A stretch of 64,000 nucleotides of DNA from Actinopolyspora lacussalsi subsp. righensis (GTDB taxonomy: Bacteria; Actinomycetota; Actinomycetes; Mycobacteriales; Pseudonocardiaceae): contig NZ_FPAT01000001.1 of NCBI RefSeq assembly GCF_900116555.1, forward strand, positions 682,001 to 746,000. The letters run 5' to 3'. The notes under the pieces were generated by a model. That model was given only the letters and a program-made list of their open reading frames with translations. It ran no database searches and had not been told where the DNA came from. Position numbers and translations under genes: made by a program. Below are positions 54,641-64,000 of the stretch, piece after piece (the first letter of the stretch is position 1; each line of letters starts with the position of its first letter).

Positions 54641-54857
54641 ACCGGCGAGCACGCCGGGAGTGACCATGAATCGACTCCCCGCCGGCGTCGCGACTGGTCT
54701 AGACCGAAGCGGGTCAGAACCGTCGCGAGCCGGCGCCACCCCGGTGGACCCGGCCACCGCTGTGGGCGCGCTCGTCCCGAGGCGTGGCCCGGTGCGGCCC
54801 GTGCCCGACTCCCTTTCCACGGCCCGCACCGTCCGAACAGGTGGTTCCGACGGAGCT

Positions 54858-55667
54858 CTACTCGCCGCCGGAACCACCCATCAGCTCCCGCAGCCTGCGC
54901 AGCTGGGCCGCTCGTTCCGCGGCGAACTGCTGCTCGGGGTCCTCGGCCTCCTCCGCCTGGGACAACAGCGCGAGAGTCTCGCGTACCGCCCCGGTGGGCG
55001 ACCGGGTGATCGCCTCGACGAGCTGGTCGGTCGCGTCCTCCAGCCGCTCGGGTTCGACCACCGAGTTGGCCAACCCGACCCGGGAGGCCTCATCGGCGTC
55101 CACTTCCCGCCCGGTCAGGCACATCTCGACGGCTCTGGAGTAACCGACGGCCCGAACCAGCGGCAACGTCCCCCCGAGGTCGGGAACCAGACCGAGACTG
55201 GTCTCGGCCATGCGCAACTTGGCGTCGGTGGCCAGCACACGCATGTCACAGGCCAGTGCCAGTTGGAAACCCGCGCCGATGGCGTGGCCCCGAACCGCCG
55301 CGATCGTCACCCGCTCGGGATCACGCAACCAACTGAATCCCTGTTGGAACGCGGCTATGTCGGCGTCACCCTGCTCTACCGGGCTGGAGGCCAGCGACAA
55401 CAGCCCGGGCGCACCGTCGACCTGTTCGGATTCGAACAGTCGCCGATCCAACCCGGCGGAGAACGCCCTCCCCTCCCCCCGGACGACGACGACGCGCACC
55501 TCGGGTGCGAGGTTCTGTCCGATTTCGCGCAACGCCTTCCACGTGTCCGGCGTCTGCGCGTTGAGTTGATCCGGTCGATCGAGAACGATCGTCGCGCGGG
55601 AACCGCGCAACATCAGTCGAACGTGCCCACGATCCAGTACACCGGGATCAATTGCCGATTCCGTCAA
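54858..55667 (-). CDS. Enoyl-CoA hydratase/isomerase family protein
   Basis: A 269-aa crotonase-fold protein with the CoA-binding RATIVLDRPDQLNAQTPDTW, oxyanion-hole segments (RAFSAGLDRRL; RGHAIGAGFQLALACDMRVL) and MAETSLGLVPDLGGTLPLVRAVG. The GGT after PDL is typical, but the second catalytic Glu is not clearly kept, so the reaction may be isomerase-like. From memory, M. tuberculosis echA12 (Rv1472) also precedes a small HTH gene and an ABC-F gene, as here. Whether it works in lipid or rifamycin-like metabolism is unknown. Confidence 0.87.
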   Translation of the reverse strand: MTESAIDPGVLDRGHVRLMLRGSRATIVLDRPDQLNAQTPDTWKALREIGQNLAPEVRVVVVRGEGRAFSAGLDRRLFESEQVDGAPGLLSLASSPVEQGDADIAAFQQGFSWLRDPERVTIAAVRGHAIGAGFQLALACDMRVLATDAKLRMAETSLGLVPDLGGTLPLVRAVGYSRAVEMCLTGREVDADEASRVGLANSVVEPERLEDATDQLVEAITRSPTGAVRETLALLSQAEEAEDPEQQFAAERAAQLRRLRELMGGSGGE

Positions 55668-55821
55668 ACGGGTCCTCCGTCGCTACACACCAGCGGTCGG
55701 GATGGCAACCACCCTAGAAGACCGATCATGGTGCCGCGATCGGAGGCCGCGCGGTACGGACCGTTCGGACACGGCGTGCCCGGTGCCGACAGCGTGCCGG
55801 GCACGCCGCAGCCGTGGATAC

Positions 55822-56031
55822 CTATTTCTTCTTGGAGCGGGTCGCACCACCGCGCCCCCGCAATTGCACTCCGGACTCGACCAGTACGCGGTGCACGAAA
55901 CCGTATGAACGACCGGTCGCCTCCGCCAGGGAACGAATGCTCGCCCCCTTCTCGTACTTCTTCTTGAGGTCACTGGCCAGTTTGTCTCGTGCGCTTCCGG
56001 TGATTCGCGCACCCTTCTTCAGATCAACCAC
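55822..56031 (-). CDS. Small helix-turn-helix protein (Rv1473A-like)
   Basis: A 69-aa protein almost entirely one HTH: SARDKLASDLKKKYEKGASIRSLAEATGRSYGFVHRVLVESGVQLRGRG, then a basic tail RSKKK. It is widespread in actinobacteria and corresponds by position to Rv1473A. GTG at 56031 was chosen because homology starts there; the frame is open upstream to 56145. It lies between echA12-like and ABC-F genes, 154 nt before the former. It may regulate one of these genes; target unproven. Confidence 0.82.
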   Translation of the reverse strand: MVDLKKGARITGSARDKLASDLKKKYEKGASIRSLAEATGRSYGFVHRVLVESGVQLRGRGGATRSKKK

Positions 56032-56460
56032 TGTGTCCCCGCCTTCCCCGTAGAACAGGTCGGGCCGCTCGCGACCCCTGTCAGGCCAATGATCGAACAG
56101 GAAAGCCGGAAACGCCAGACGACCTTGCCAACAGATCCCGCCCAACGGGCAGATATATTCCTATTGATCATGGAAATCAGGTATTGCGGGACACAAAACA
56201 AGATCAACATTTCGTTTCCGGTACACGCGCTTCCGTTCAGTGAGAGCGCGGACACGAGAATGAACCGCGTCAAGTCCGGCATTCACCGAACCGAATCGGT
56301 ACAGCCCGAATGATCGAACGGGACGATGCGTGAGCGAACCACCGGTCGAGCCCGACTCGCGGCGGATGGCCCCGAACCATGACCGGCCTCGTGCGTGCGC
56401 CCGGGGCGGAACGGCAGAGCCCCTCCGCCCCTCTCCGGAGACGCGACCGGAAAACCGCGC
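56032..56460. other. 429-nt intergenic region upstream of the small HTH gene
   Basis: It lies between the ABC-F stop (56461) and the HTH gene start. Roughly 56150-56230 is distinctly AT-rich (for example GATATATTCC and ACACAAAACAAGATC), which is unusual for this genome and suggests a promoter. GGGGCGGA (56403-56410) and TCCGCCCC (56424-56431) form an 8-bp stem that should end ABC-F transcription. I found no ORF or RNA gene. Confidence 0.45.
56403..56431 (-). terminator. Terminator of the ABC-F gene
   Basis: GGGGCGGA (56403-56410) pairs perfectly with TCCGCCCC (56424-56431) over a 13-nt loop, 29 nt past the ABC-F stop. Confidence 0.5.
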
Positions 56461-58089
<1,629 letters not shown>

Positions 58090-58499
58090 CGCAAACTCCG
58101 GATCGAGACATATCGGCGTACGTGCTTGTCAGTGGGCACCGTCGTCCGGCGGCCCCGCGACCGTGAACCTCGTCGGCCGCGTCCGCACGGGACGACTCCC
58201 CACGACAGCGGAAAACTTCACGGTGCGAACGGCACGCGGCAGCGCCCACGTACTGTGGGACGCACCACGGGCAAGCCACGGCCCACGGGACCGTAACCAT
58301 CCGGTCGCGCGGCGGGAACTCCCCATCGACCTCGGCACACCGGGCACGACGACCGACGTCCGTCCACCACACGCGCCGCGACGGAAAGCGATCACAAACC
58401 ACCGCAATCATACCGGTCGGGCGACGGGTTTTCGACAGCTGCTCTGGTTGTTCACCCGGGTTGCCGAGTCGGCCCGGTGACGGAAGCGGCGAAAACCCG
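58090..58499. other. 410-nt leader region upstream of the ABC-F gene
   Basis: It lies between two leftward genes. It includes the acVLRF1 terminator (58452-58480) and should hold the ABC-F promoter and a leader long enough for attenuation control, common for ABC-F genes. A 92-codon open frame runs leftward at 58129-58407, but nothing supports it as coding. No tRNA or riboswitch was recognised. Confidence 0.4.
58452..58480 (-). terminator. Terminator of the acVLRF1 gene
   Basis: An outer stem (TCACCCGGG with CCCGGTGA, one bulge) and inner GCCGA-G-TCGGC (58463-58473) form a compact hairpin 20 nt past the acVLRF1 stop. Confidence 0.5.
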
Positions 58500-59177
58500 C
58501 TACCGCGGTTCCCGAACCTCCACCTCGACCGAGACCGCACGGCCGGCGGCCTCCCGCAACACCGCCAGCCTCGGCTCGGGGACGTCCAGCACGCGCGGCT
58601 CGGCCGCGGCCAGCATCCCGGCCAGGCGGGGGTCCGCCGTCAGCTCGTCCAGTGCCGCGCGGTCGCCCCCCAGAACGACGCCGTCCAGCTCCCGGCGCAC
58701 CGGAAGCAGCAGTTCCGCGGCGGCCTCGGCGGCCGAACTCACCGCCTTGCGCGACTGCCCGGCCCGTCTGCGCGCGTAGCGCTTCTGCGACCAGCCACCG
58801 GCCTTGTTCCGCCCCTGCACGTAGTGGCGATCGGTCGTCGAGGACACGACCTCGCCGTCCCGCACCACACCGATGCTGTGAGCCCCGTGCCGCACCAGGA
58901 CCAGGCCGAGCCGTCGTGAACGCGAGACGTGTTCGAGCAGCCCGGATATCGCGAGCCCCTCGGCCTCACCACCCGGCTCGGCCAGTCCGCCGAACGGAAC
59001 CCGTACCACGGCTTCCGCGCCGTCGACGGCACTCACTCGTACGACGTCGGCCGCTTCCGAGGTCCGGGCCACCCCCTCGTGGCGCCGCCCGAACCGCTCG
59101 AACCAACCGGCCAGCCGATTCGGTTCCACCTCCACCGCTCTACCGCCGCCGGGTAGTTGCCGCACCCTGCTGCTCAC
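58500..59177 (-). CDS. acVLRF1-family release-factor-like peptidyl-tRNA hydrolase
   Basis: A 225-aa actinobacterial Vms1-like release factor 1 homologue. The signature QGRNKAGGWSQKRYARRR (residues 121-138) places the catalytic Gln at 131 in a GxxQ-like loop, as in eRF1/Vms1. The N-terminal EVEPNRLAGWFERFGRRHEG and C-terminal VLREAAGRAVSVEVEVREPR complete the family. Such enzymes can cleave peptidyl-tRNA on stalled large subunits, so a ribosome-quality-control role is expected. It is followed on the same strand by the ABC-F gene, which may act in the same pathway; inferred from adjacency. Confidence 0.85.
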   Translation of the reverse strand: MSSRVRQLPGGGRAVEVEPNRLAGWFERFGRRHEGVARTSEAADVVRVSAVDGAEAVVRVPFGGLAEPGGEAEGLAISGLLEHVSRSRRLGLVLVRHGAHSIGVVRDGEVVSSTTDRHYVQGRNKAGGWSQKRYARRRAGQSRKAVSSAAEAAAELLLPVRRELDGVVLGGDRAALDELTADPRLAGMLAAAEPRVLDVPEPRLAVLREAAGRAVSVEVEVREPR

Positions 59178-59240
59178 GGTTCGGGGATCATACTGTCCGC
59201 TCGGGCCTTCCCGGAACCGAGGCGTCCGGGAACGGGCCGC

Positions 59241-60836
59241 TCAGAGCACGAAGGTGTCGGACCACAGCTGCGTGGTGCGGCCGGACAGCGATTCCAGCAG
59301 GGCGGCTGCCTGCTCGTCGGTGAGCGAGGCGACGAAGTCGATGACGGCCCTCCCCCGGGCCATGCGTTCGAGCTGCTCCCGGTCGGGGGATTCGGCCGAG
59401 GAGCGCTCGGAGCGCGGAAGCAGCGAGGTGGGATCGTCGCGTCGGACCGCGTCGAGTTCGACGGCTGCGTGCTCGAACAGATCGCGCAACCGGTGCGGCA
59501 GCCTGGCGGACTCGCTACGGTCGATCAGCCACTCGTCCAACGCCTGCACCAGTTTGCTCAACAACCGATCCTGACCGCGCTGGTGCAGCGCGAGATCGGG
59601 GCGCTGCAGCACGAACCGGCGGTGCACGAACTTGAGTATCTGCACCTCGTGCCACTGCTCGCGGTCCAGCACGACGTGGCCGGAACGGGTGGTCGGGTCG
59701 AGCTCTACCCGCACACCACGCACCAGTCGACGCGTCCAGGTTCCGGAGAAGGCCGCGACGGCACGCTCGGCCTGCTTCGAACGGTCGAACGGCTGTTCCA
59801 GCAATTTGGTGACCAGGTCGGACTGCACCTTCTTGACCGCCCCGACGAAGGCGTCGTCGGCGGCGATCCAGGAGTCCTTGACATGCAGGCGCCTGCGCAG
59901 GCTCTCCAGCGAGTACCCCGGGGCTTCGGATCGGCTTCGCAGCTCGGCGTCGTCGAACCTCGCCAGTTCCGCCGCCCTGCCGAGCCATTCGGTCAGTTCG
60001 GTGGAGACCGTCGCGTGCTGCAGGATCCCCACCCGGTGAAAGTCCTCCAGATCGTGGATGGCGTAGGCGATGTCGTCGGCGGTGTCCATGACCGATGCCT
60101 CGACGGTCTGCTGCCAGCCCGCCAGCGCCGCTGCGAACGGGGACCGGCAGTCCAGCATGTCGTCGAGCTCGGTGATGTAGGCGGAGAACTTGGCGGCACC
60201 GGTACCGGGGGCGTCCTCCGGTTCGGACGCGCCACGGGGCGGCAACGGCAGCGAACGCGGATCGGGTGCCGCGAGCCGGGTCCAGGGGTACTTCAGCAGC
60301 GCCGCTCGCACCGCGGCTGTCAGGTCGAGACCGTCCCCGCCGCCACCGCGCACGTCGATGCTGCTGACGATCCGGAAGGTCTGCGCGTTGCCCTCGAAAC
60401 CGTCGACGAGCCCGAAGCGCTCCCGCGCGATCCGATCCAGCACCCGCTCGCCGAGATGGCCGAACGGCGGATGCCCCAGATCGTGCGCCAGACCCGCGCT
60501 TTCCACCACGTCGAGATCACATCCGCCGAGCCGCGTCACGGCGGCCCGACTTTCGGGATCGCCCAGCAGGCTCTCCCCGACGGCCCTGGCCACCTGGGCG
60601 ACCTTGAGACTGTGCGTCAACCTGTTGTGCAGCAACAGTCCGGATCCGCTCGGGCTGACGACCTGGGTGACGCCGCCGAGACGGGCGAAGAACGCCGAGC
60701 CGGATATGCGGTCCCGGTCGGCCCGGAACGGGCTCGCCGCGAGATCGTACGGCTGGGCGACGTGAGCGGGCTCCGCCGCGGTGCGAACGAGGTGGCCGCG
60801 CCGCGCGGTTCGCCCGGACGGCGGCTGGGGATCCAT
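59241..60836 (-). CDS. dgt: HD-domain dNTP triphosphohydrolase (dGTPase-like)
   Basis: A 531-aa HD-superfamily enzyme. Metal ligands are seen as HNRLTHSLKVAQVAR (His, about residue 74), AHDLGHPPFGHLGE (His-Asp, about 116-117) and ADDIAYAIHDLED (Asp). It hydrolyses dNTPs to nucleoside and triphosphate and may adjust nucleotide pools. ATG at 60836. It is divergent from the lycopene cyclase gene with 64 nt between. The next gene downstream is acVLRF1, 63 nt away on the same strand. Confidence 0.92.
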   Translation of the reverse strand: MDPQPPSGRTARRGHLVRTAAEPAHVAQPYDLAASPFRADRDRISGSAFFARLGGVTQVVSPSGSGLLLHNRLTHSLKVAQVARAVGESLLGDPESRAAVTRLGGCDLDVVESAGLAHDLGHPPFGHLGERVLDRIARERFGLVDGFEGNAQTFRIVSSIDVRGGGGDGLDLTAAVRAALLKYPWTRLAAPDPRSLPLPPRGASEPEDAPGTGAAKFSAYITELDDMLDCRSPFAAALAGWQQTVEASVMDTADDIAYAIHDLEDFHRVGILQHATVSTELTEWLGRAAELARFDDAELRSRSEAPGYSLESLRRRLHVKDSWIAADDAFVGAVKKVQSDLVTKLLEQPFDRSKQAERAVAAFSGTWTRRLVRGVRVELDPTTRSGHVVLDREQWHEVQILKFVHRRFVLQRPDLALHQRGQDRLLSKLVQALDEWLIDRSESARLPHRLRDLFEHAAVELDAVRRDDPTSLLPRSERSSAESPDREQLERMARGRAVIDFVASLTDEQAAALLESLSGRTTQLWSDTFVL

Positions 60837-60900
60837 ACCGCAACGCTAGCGCGTCCACCACCGGCTGCCCTCCCGCGAATCGCCGTGATCTGATGGACGC

Positions 60901-62091
60901 ATGGTGGACGTGCTGGTGGTTGGAGGCGGCCCGGCGGGCAGAGCGCTGGCCGCGGCTTGTACCGACACCGGACTGCGGGTCACCCTCGTCGACCCCGCGC
61001 CGCGGCGACCGTGGCCGAACACCTATGCCTGCTGGCGGGACGAGCTGCCCACCGCGGTAGCGGAAACAGCCGTGGCGCGCACCACGAGCAGGACGACCGC
61101 GGTGGGAACGCGACCGCATCTGCTGCACGGCGAGTACTGCGTGCTGGACAACCCGGCACTGCGGCGGCTGCTGCACCGCGACGGGATCCGCGAGGTCACC
61201 GGCACGGTCCGCGAGGCCGAACACGACACGGCCGGACGCACGGTGCGGCTGCGGGACGGGCGCGAACTGCGCGCGGCGGTACTGGTGGACGCGTCGGGCA
61301 GCAACCGGGTCCTCTCGGGTGGGCGCGTCGACCGGGTGGCCAGCGAACAGACCGCCGTGGGGGCGGTACTTCCCAACGAGCACGCCGAGCGGCTGGTCGG
61401 CGCGGGCCGGAGCGTGTTCATGGACTGGCGACAGCCACCCTCCAACGACGATCCGTGGCCGAGCTTCCTCTACGCCGTCCCGCTGCCGGGTGACCGAACG
61501 CTGCTGGAGGAGACCGCCCTGGCACGTCGTCCGGGGCTTCCGTTGGCGACGCTGCGTCGACGGCTGTGGGCCCGGCTGCGGGCTGCGGGGGTGACCGCAC
61601 CAGGCCGGCCCCCCGAGGAGCGAGTGCGGTTCCGACTGGACGATCCGGTTCCCGAGCGGCAGCGCACCGTCCCGTTCGCGACGGTGCCGTTCGGCGCCGC
61701 CGCCGGCCTGATACACCCGACCACGGGTTTCAGTGTCGCCGGTGTGCTGCAGCTGGCGCCGCTCGTGGCCGCGGCCCTGAGTGACGGTCTGGAGCGGGAT
61801 CCGGTCACGGCGGCTCGTGACGCCCGCTCGGTGTTGTGGCCACTTCCGGCACTGACCACGCGACGGCTGCGGTTGTGCGCGGCCGAGGGACTGTTGGCGA
61901 TGCCGCCGCGAATGGTTCCGGACTTCTTCGACGTGTTCTTCGACATGCCGCCCCGGAAACAGCGGGCGTTCCTGACGCCACTGGCCTCACCCCGGGAGTG
62001 CCGCGAGGCCATGACCGAGCTGTTCAACCGGTCCCCCTGGTGGCTGCGACGCCGACTGGTCGTGGGCGGGCTGGTCGGTCCGGCTTCCTGA
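60901..62091 (+). CDS. Lycopene beta-cyclase (CrtY/CrtL type)
   Basis: A 396-aa FAD-dependent cyclase that closes beta-ionone rings on lycopene. The Rossmann motif VVGGGPAGRALAAACTDTG is near residues 6-24. Family motifs RPWPNTYACWRDEL, VFMDWR, SFLYAVPLPGDRTLLEETALA and AGLIHPTTGFSVAGVLQ are clear. It implies carotenoid synthesis, though no crtE/B/I gene is in this window, so the cyclase is separated from the rest of its pathway here. ATG at 60901. Divergent from the dNTPase gene. Confidence 0.88.
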   Translation: MVDVLVVGGGPAGRALAAACTDTGLRVTLVDPAPRRPWPNTYACWRDELPTAVAETAVARTTSRTTAVGTRPHLLHGEYCVLDNPALRRLLHRDGIREVTGTVREAEHDTAGRTVRLRDGRELRAAVLVDASGSNRVLSGGRVDRVASEQTAVGAVLPNEHAERLVGAGRSVFMDWRQPPSNDDPWPSFLYAVPLPGDRTLLEETALARRPGLPLATLRRRLWARLRAAGVTAPGRPPEERVRFRLDDPVPERQRTVPFATVPFGAAAGLIHPTTGFSVAGVLQLAPLVAAALSDGLERDPVTAARDARSVLWPLPALTTRRLRLCAAEGLLAMPPRMVPDFFDVFFDMPPRKQRAFLTPLASPRECREAMTELFNRSPWWLRRRLVVGGLVGPAS

Positions 62092-62443
62092 CGGGACCAG
62101 GCAGGGCCCGGAGCGGTGTGGAGCGGTGTTCGGCACCACCCGGCGGGCGCGCGGAATCGGCCGCGTCGCTTGTCCCGAGGCACGGAACCTCACCAGCGGC
62201 CCCGCCACGAAACTCCCCGACCTCGACCACGCGGCACCGCACCGGGTGGACACGTACCGCCACCCGAACGAGGATTTCACTACGAACAGTGTCCAACCGC
62301 GGCCGTCGTGCTGTGCCGGTTACCACATTCTCAGCTCGCGGTTGCTGCCACGGCACGAGCGAACGCGCTATGTTGTCGAAGGACAACGGACAGGAGCGTT
62401 TACATGTCATTGAACAGCTGGTGAACGGGCTCGCCGAGACGAC
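62092..62443. other. 352-nt region upstream of the EAL-GGDEF gene
   Basis: It follows the lycopene cyclase stop. GTTGTC-GAAG-GACAAC (62372-62387) is a perfect 6-bp palindrome located about 57 nt before the next start, possibly an operator or leader hairpin. Otherwise no ORF with support and no RNA gene. Confidence 0.45.
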
Positions 62444-64000
62444 ATGAACCCCGGCAACATCGATCACGTGCTAGGACCGGCCAACGATGTGCGGTTCGCC
62501 TTCCAGCCGCTGATCAACATCCGTACGGGGGCGGTGGTCGCCGTGGAGGCGCTCGCCCGCCCCGCCGACGGACACATCACGGACTTCTTCCGGGAGGCCG
62601 CCCGGCAGAAACGGGTCGGAGAGCTGGACGCGGACCTGGCGGTCTCCGCCGTGGACCGTGCGCACGAGCAGCAGTCGCTGCTGCCGCTGCATCTGAACCT
62701 CTTCGGCGGAACCGTGACGCACGAGTCGCACCGACTGCGCGCGCTGCACGACAAACTGGCCGAGGTGGGGCGACGCGCCACGGAGATCACGCTTGAGCTC
62801 GCGCCGCCGTTCTCCCGACTCGACGGGCGGAAACTGCGTTCGGAGGTGGCGAACCTGCGTTCGCACGGCTACCGGATAGCGGTGGACGGGGTCGGCGACG
62901 GCGACATACCGCTGACGCTGCTGGCCGAGCTGGCACCGGACGCGATCAAACTCGACAAGGGGGTCATCGAGGGGATTCCCGACAACGCGGGGCAGGCCGC
63001 GCTGCTGGAATCGTTGCAGGGACTGTGCAACGCCACCGGCGCCATCCTGATCGCCGAGGGAGCGGAGCGGGAGGAGCAGCTGGCAGCGCTGCGCGCCGCG
63101 GGTGTGCGAGTGGTCCAGGGCAACCTGCTGGCATCGGCGGCACGGCGTCCACCGACCTCACTGCAGATCCCCGAGGCCGTGGCCGAGACCGACGACCCGT
63201 ACGGCGGCTCGAAACCGACCCCCGCGGGCCCCCGGGTGACCGAATTCCTGTCCCCCGCGACGATGCTCTCCCGGGACGCCACGGCGGACTCGGTACGCGG
63301 CGTGCTGGCGGACCATCCCGAGATCAGCGGGGTGGTGCTGGTGGACGAGCACAACCGCCCCGAGTACTCGATAGACCGCAACCGGTTCCTGCTGGCGGTA
63401 ACCGGCCCCTACGGTCACGCGCTGCACGCGCAACGCCCGGCGGCACGCCTGGCCGACGAACCCAGGCTGGTGAACACGGCCACCACGGCGATGGAGGCAC
63501 TGACCCTGGTCAGCGGGGCCGACCACACCCGGGTACACGACGACGCGATCGTGGTTGACGAGGCGGGCAGGTGCCTGGGAACCGTGCGTGCGGTGCATCT
63601 GATCCGCGGCATGGCGGAGTTCAAGGCGGAGCAGGCGGCGGCGCTGAATCCACTGACCAGACTTCCGGGCAGCGACGCGATCCAGCGCGACGTGGACGGC
63701 CGCATCGCCGCGGGCGAGGTGTTCGCACTGAGCTGGCTGGACATCGACGGGTTCAAGACGGTCAACGACACCGCCGGGTTCTCCGCCGGTGACGAGCTGA
63801 TCCGCTCGGTCGGCAGAACACTCACCGACGCGGCGACCTCATTGGGCTCGGTGCGGGTGGGGCACGTGGGAGGGGACGACTTCCTGCTGGTAGCCGATCT
63901 GGACGATCTGGTGAACCTGGCACGGATGGTGCTGGACCCGCCCAGACGCGCCGGAGGCATCGATGTCACCCTCTCGCTTTCCACACTGGTTTGCACGCAG
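62444..64000 (+). CDS. EAL-CBS-GGDEF cyclic-di-GMP signalling protein (runs off window end)
   Basis: At least 519 aa, incomplete at the C-terminus. Residues about 13-240 form an EAL domain (FAFQPLINIRTG, VAVEALARP, LHLNLF, TLELAPP, IAVDGVGDGD, IKLDK, IAEGAE, VVQGNLLA). Two CBS-like repeats follow (about 260-390), then a GGDEF domain starting at about 405. Its motif is GGDDF, and WLDIDGFKTVNDTAGFSAGDELI is normal. The order EAL before GGDEF is reversed from the usual, as in YkuI-like proteins. The loop-6 Asp pair is D-G rather than D-D, and the inhibitory RxxD site is missing. Activity as phosphodiesterase or cyclase is therefore uncertain. Confidence 0.85.
   Translation, partial: MNPGNIDHVLGPANDVRFAFQPLINIRTGAVVAVEALARPADGHITDFFREAARQKRVGELDADLAVSAVDRAHEQQSLLPLHLNLFGGTVTHESHRLRALHDKLAEVGRRATEITLELAPPFSRLDGRKLRSEVANLRSHGYRIAVDGVGDGDIPLTLLAELAPDAIKLDKGVIEGIPDNAGQAALLESLQGLCNATGAILIAEGAEREEQLAALRAAGVRVVQGNLLASAARRPPTSLQIPEAVAETDDPYGGSKPTPAGPRVTEFLSPATMLSRDATADSVRGVLADHPEISGVVLVDEHNRPEYSIDRNRFLLAVTGPYGHALHAQRPAARLADEPRLVNTATTAMEALTLVSGADHTRVHDDAIVVDEAGRCLGTVRAVHLIRGMAEFKAEQAAALNPLTRLPGSDAIQRDVDGRIAAGEVFALSWLDIDGFKTVNDTAGFSAGDELIRSVGRTLTDAATSLGSVRVGHVGGDDFLLVADLDDLVNLARMVLDPPRRAGGIDVTLSLSTLVCTQ

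Noticed and set aside
58124-58145. TTGTCAGTGG resembling the -35-like half of a PafBC-dependent (RecA-NDp) promoter
   Set aside because: The required TA-N3-T element 8 nt further is absent, and the orientation points away from the nearest gene.
58129-58407. 92-codon leftward frame in the ABC-F leader
   Set aside because: Arg/Gly/Ser-rich, no ribosome site, and no homologue recognised. Kept only as a remark on the interval.

Overview
The window is 64 kb of dense, high-GC actinobacterial chromosome. The Pup-proteasome genes, mycothiol synthesis (mshC), an actinobacterial conservon (cvnABCD), acVLRF1, DUF3090 and SCO1664-family genes, and frequent GTG/TTG starts all point to a mycelial actinomycete. 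Pseudonocardiales (Actinopolyspora/Saccharopolyspora-like) is my best guess from gene content alone; I could not check it. Gene order broadly follows, from memory, the Mycobacterium tuberculosis Rv2089c-Rv2135c backbone, interrupted by accessory genes.

1-12.4 kb: end of an M24 peptidase gene, an MFS exporter with its ArsR-type regulator, a 5'-3' exonuclease, an Eis-like acetyltransferase, a DUF4333 membrane protein, and a leftward unit pafB-pafC-(63-aa membrane protein)-tatA-tatC-helY. 12.5-27 kb: the Pup-proteasome locus, read leftward as mpa ... dop, pup, prcB, prcA, pafA. An amidase gene sits between pafA and pafBC. A 5.6-kb six-gene redox/regulatory cassette (NUDIX, SDR, TetR, CPYC disulfide reductase, XRE-cupin regulator, aldo/keto reductase) sits between dop and mpa. 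Here mpa encodes the unfoldase, prcA/prcB the 20S core, pup the tag, pafA the ligase, dop the deamidase/depupylase, and pafBC a DNA-damage activator.

27-36.8 kb: two single-pass membrane proteins with disordered cytoplasmic N-termini, trmI, an M50 site-2 protease, a stand-alone RecB/Cas4-like nuclease, a thioesterase, a VOC protein, hisE (without hisG), a HAD phosphatase and a PAC2 protein. 36.8-40.8 kb: a leftward cvnABCD conservon followed by a styrene-monooxygenase-like flavoprotein gene. 41.4-46.2 kb: mshC, a SCO1664-family and a DUF3090 gene, an LD-carboxypeptidase and a kinase-like protein without a functional P-loop. 46.3-52.7 kb: a complete oligopeptide ABC transporter operon divergent from an M55 D-aminopeptidase, a likely peptide or muropeptide scavenging unit. 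52.8-64 kb: an Imm1-like orphan, a sugar-isomerase-domain protein, an echA12 / small HTH / ABC-F / acVLRF1 group with translation-rescue flavour, a dNTPase, lycopene cyclase, and an EAL-CBS-GGDEF protein running off the end.

The most interesting unexplained structure is a family of five roughly 82-bp intergenic elements. Each is oriented with the gene it follows, and four of the five begin only 7-11 nt after a stop codon. They keep conserved stem-forming ends. Other points are the duplicated 3' end of pup with an adjoining cruciform, the compound operators upstream of the ArsR and XRE regulators, and the conservon-monooxygenase pairing. I saw no rRNA, tRNA, CRISPR array, insertion sequence or prophage.
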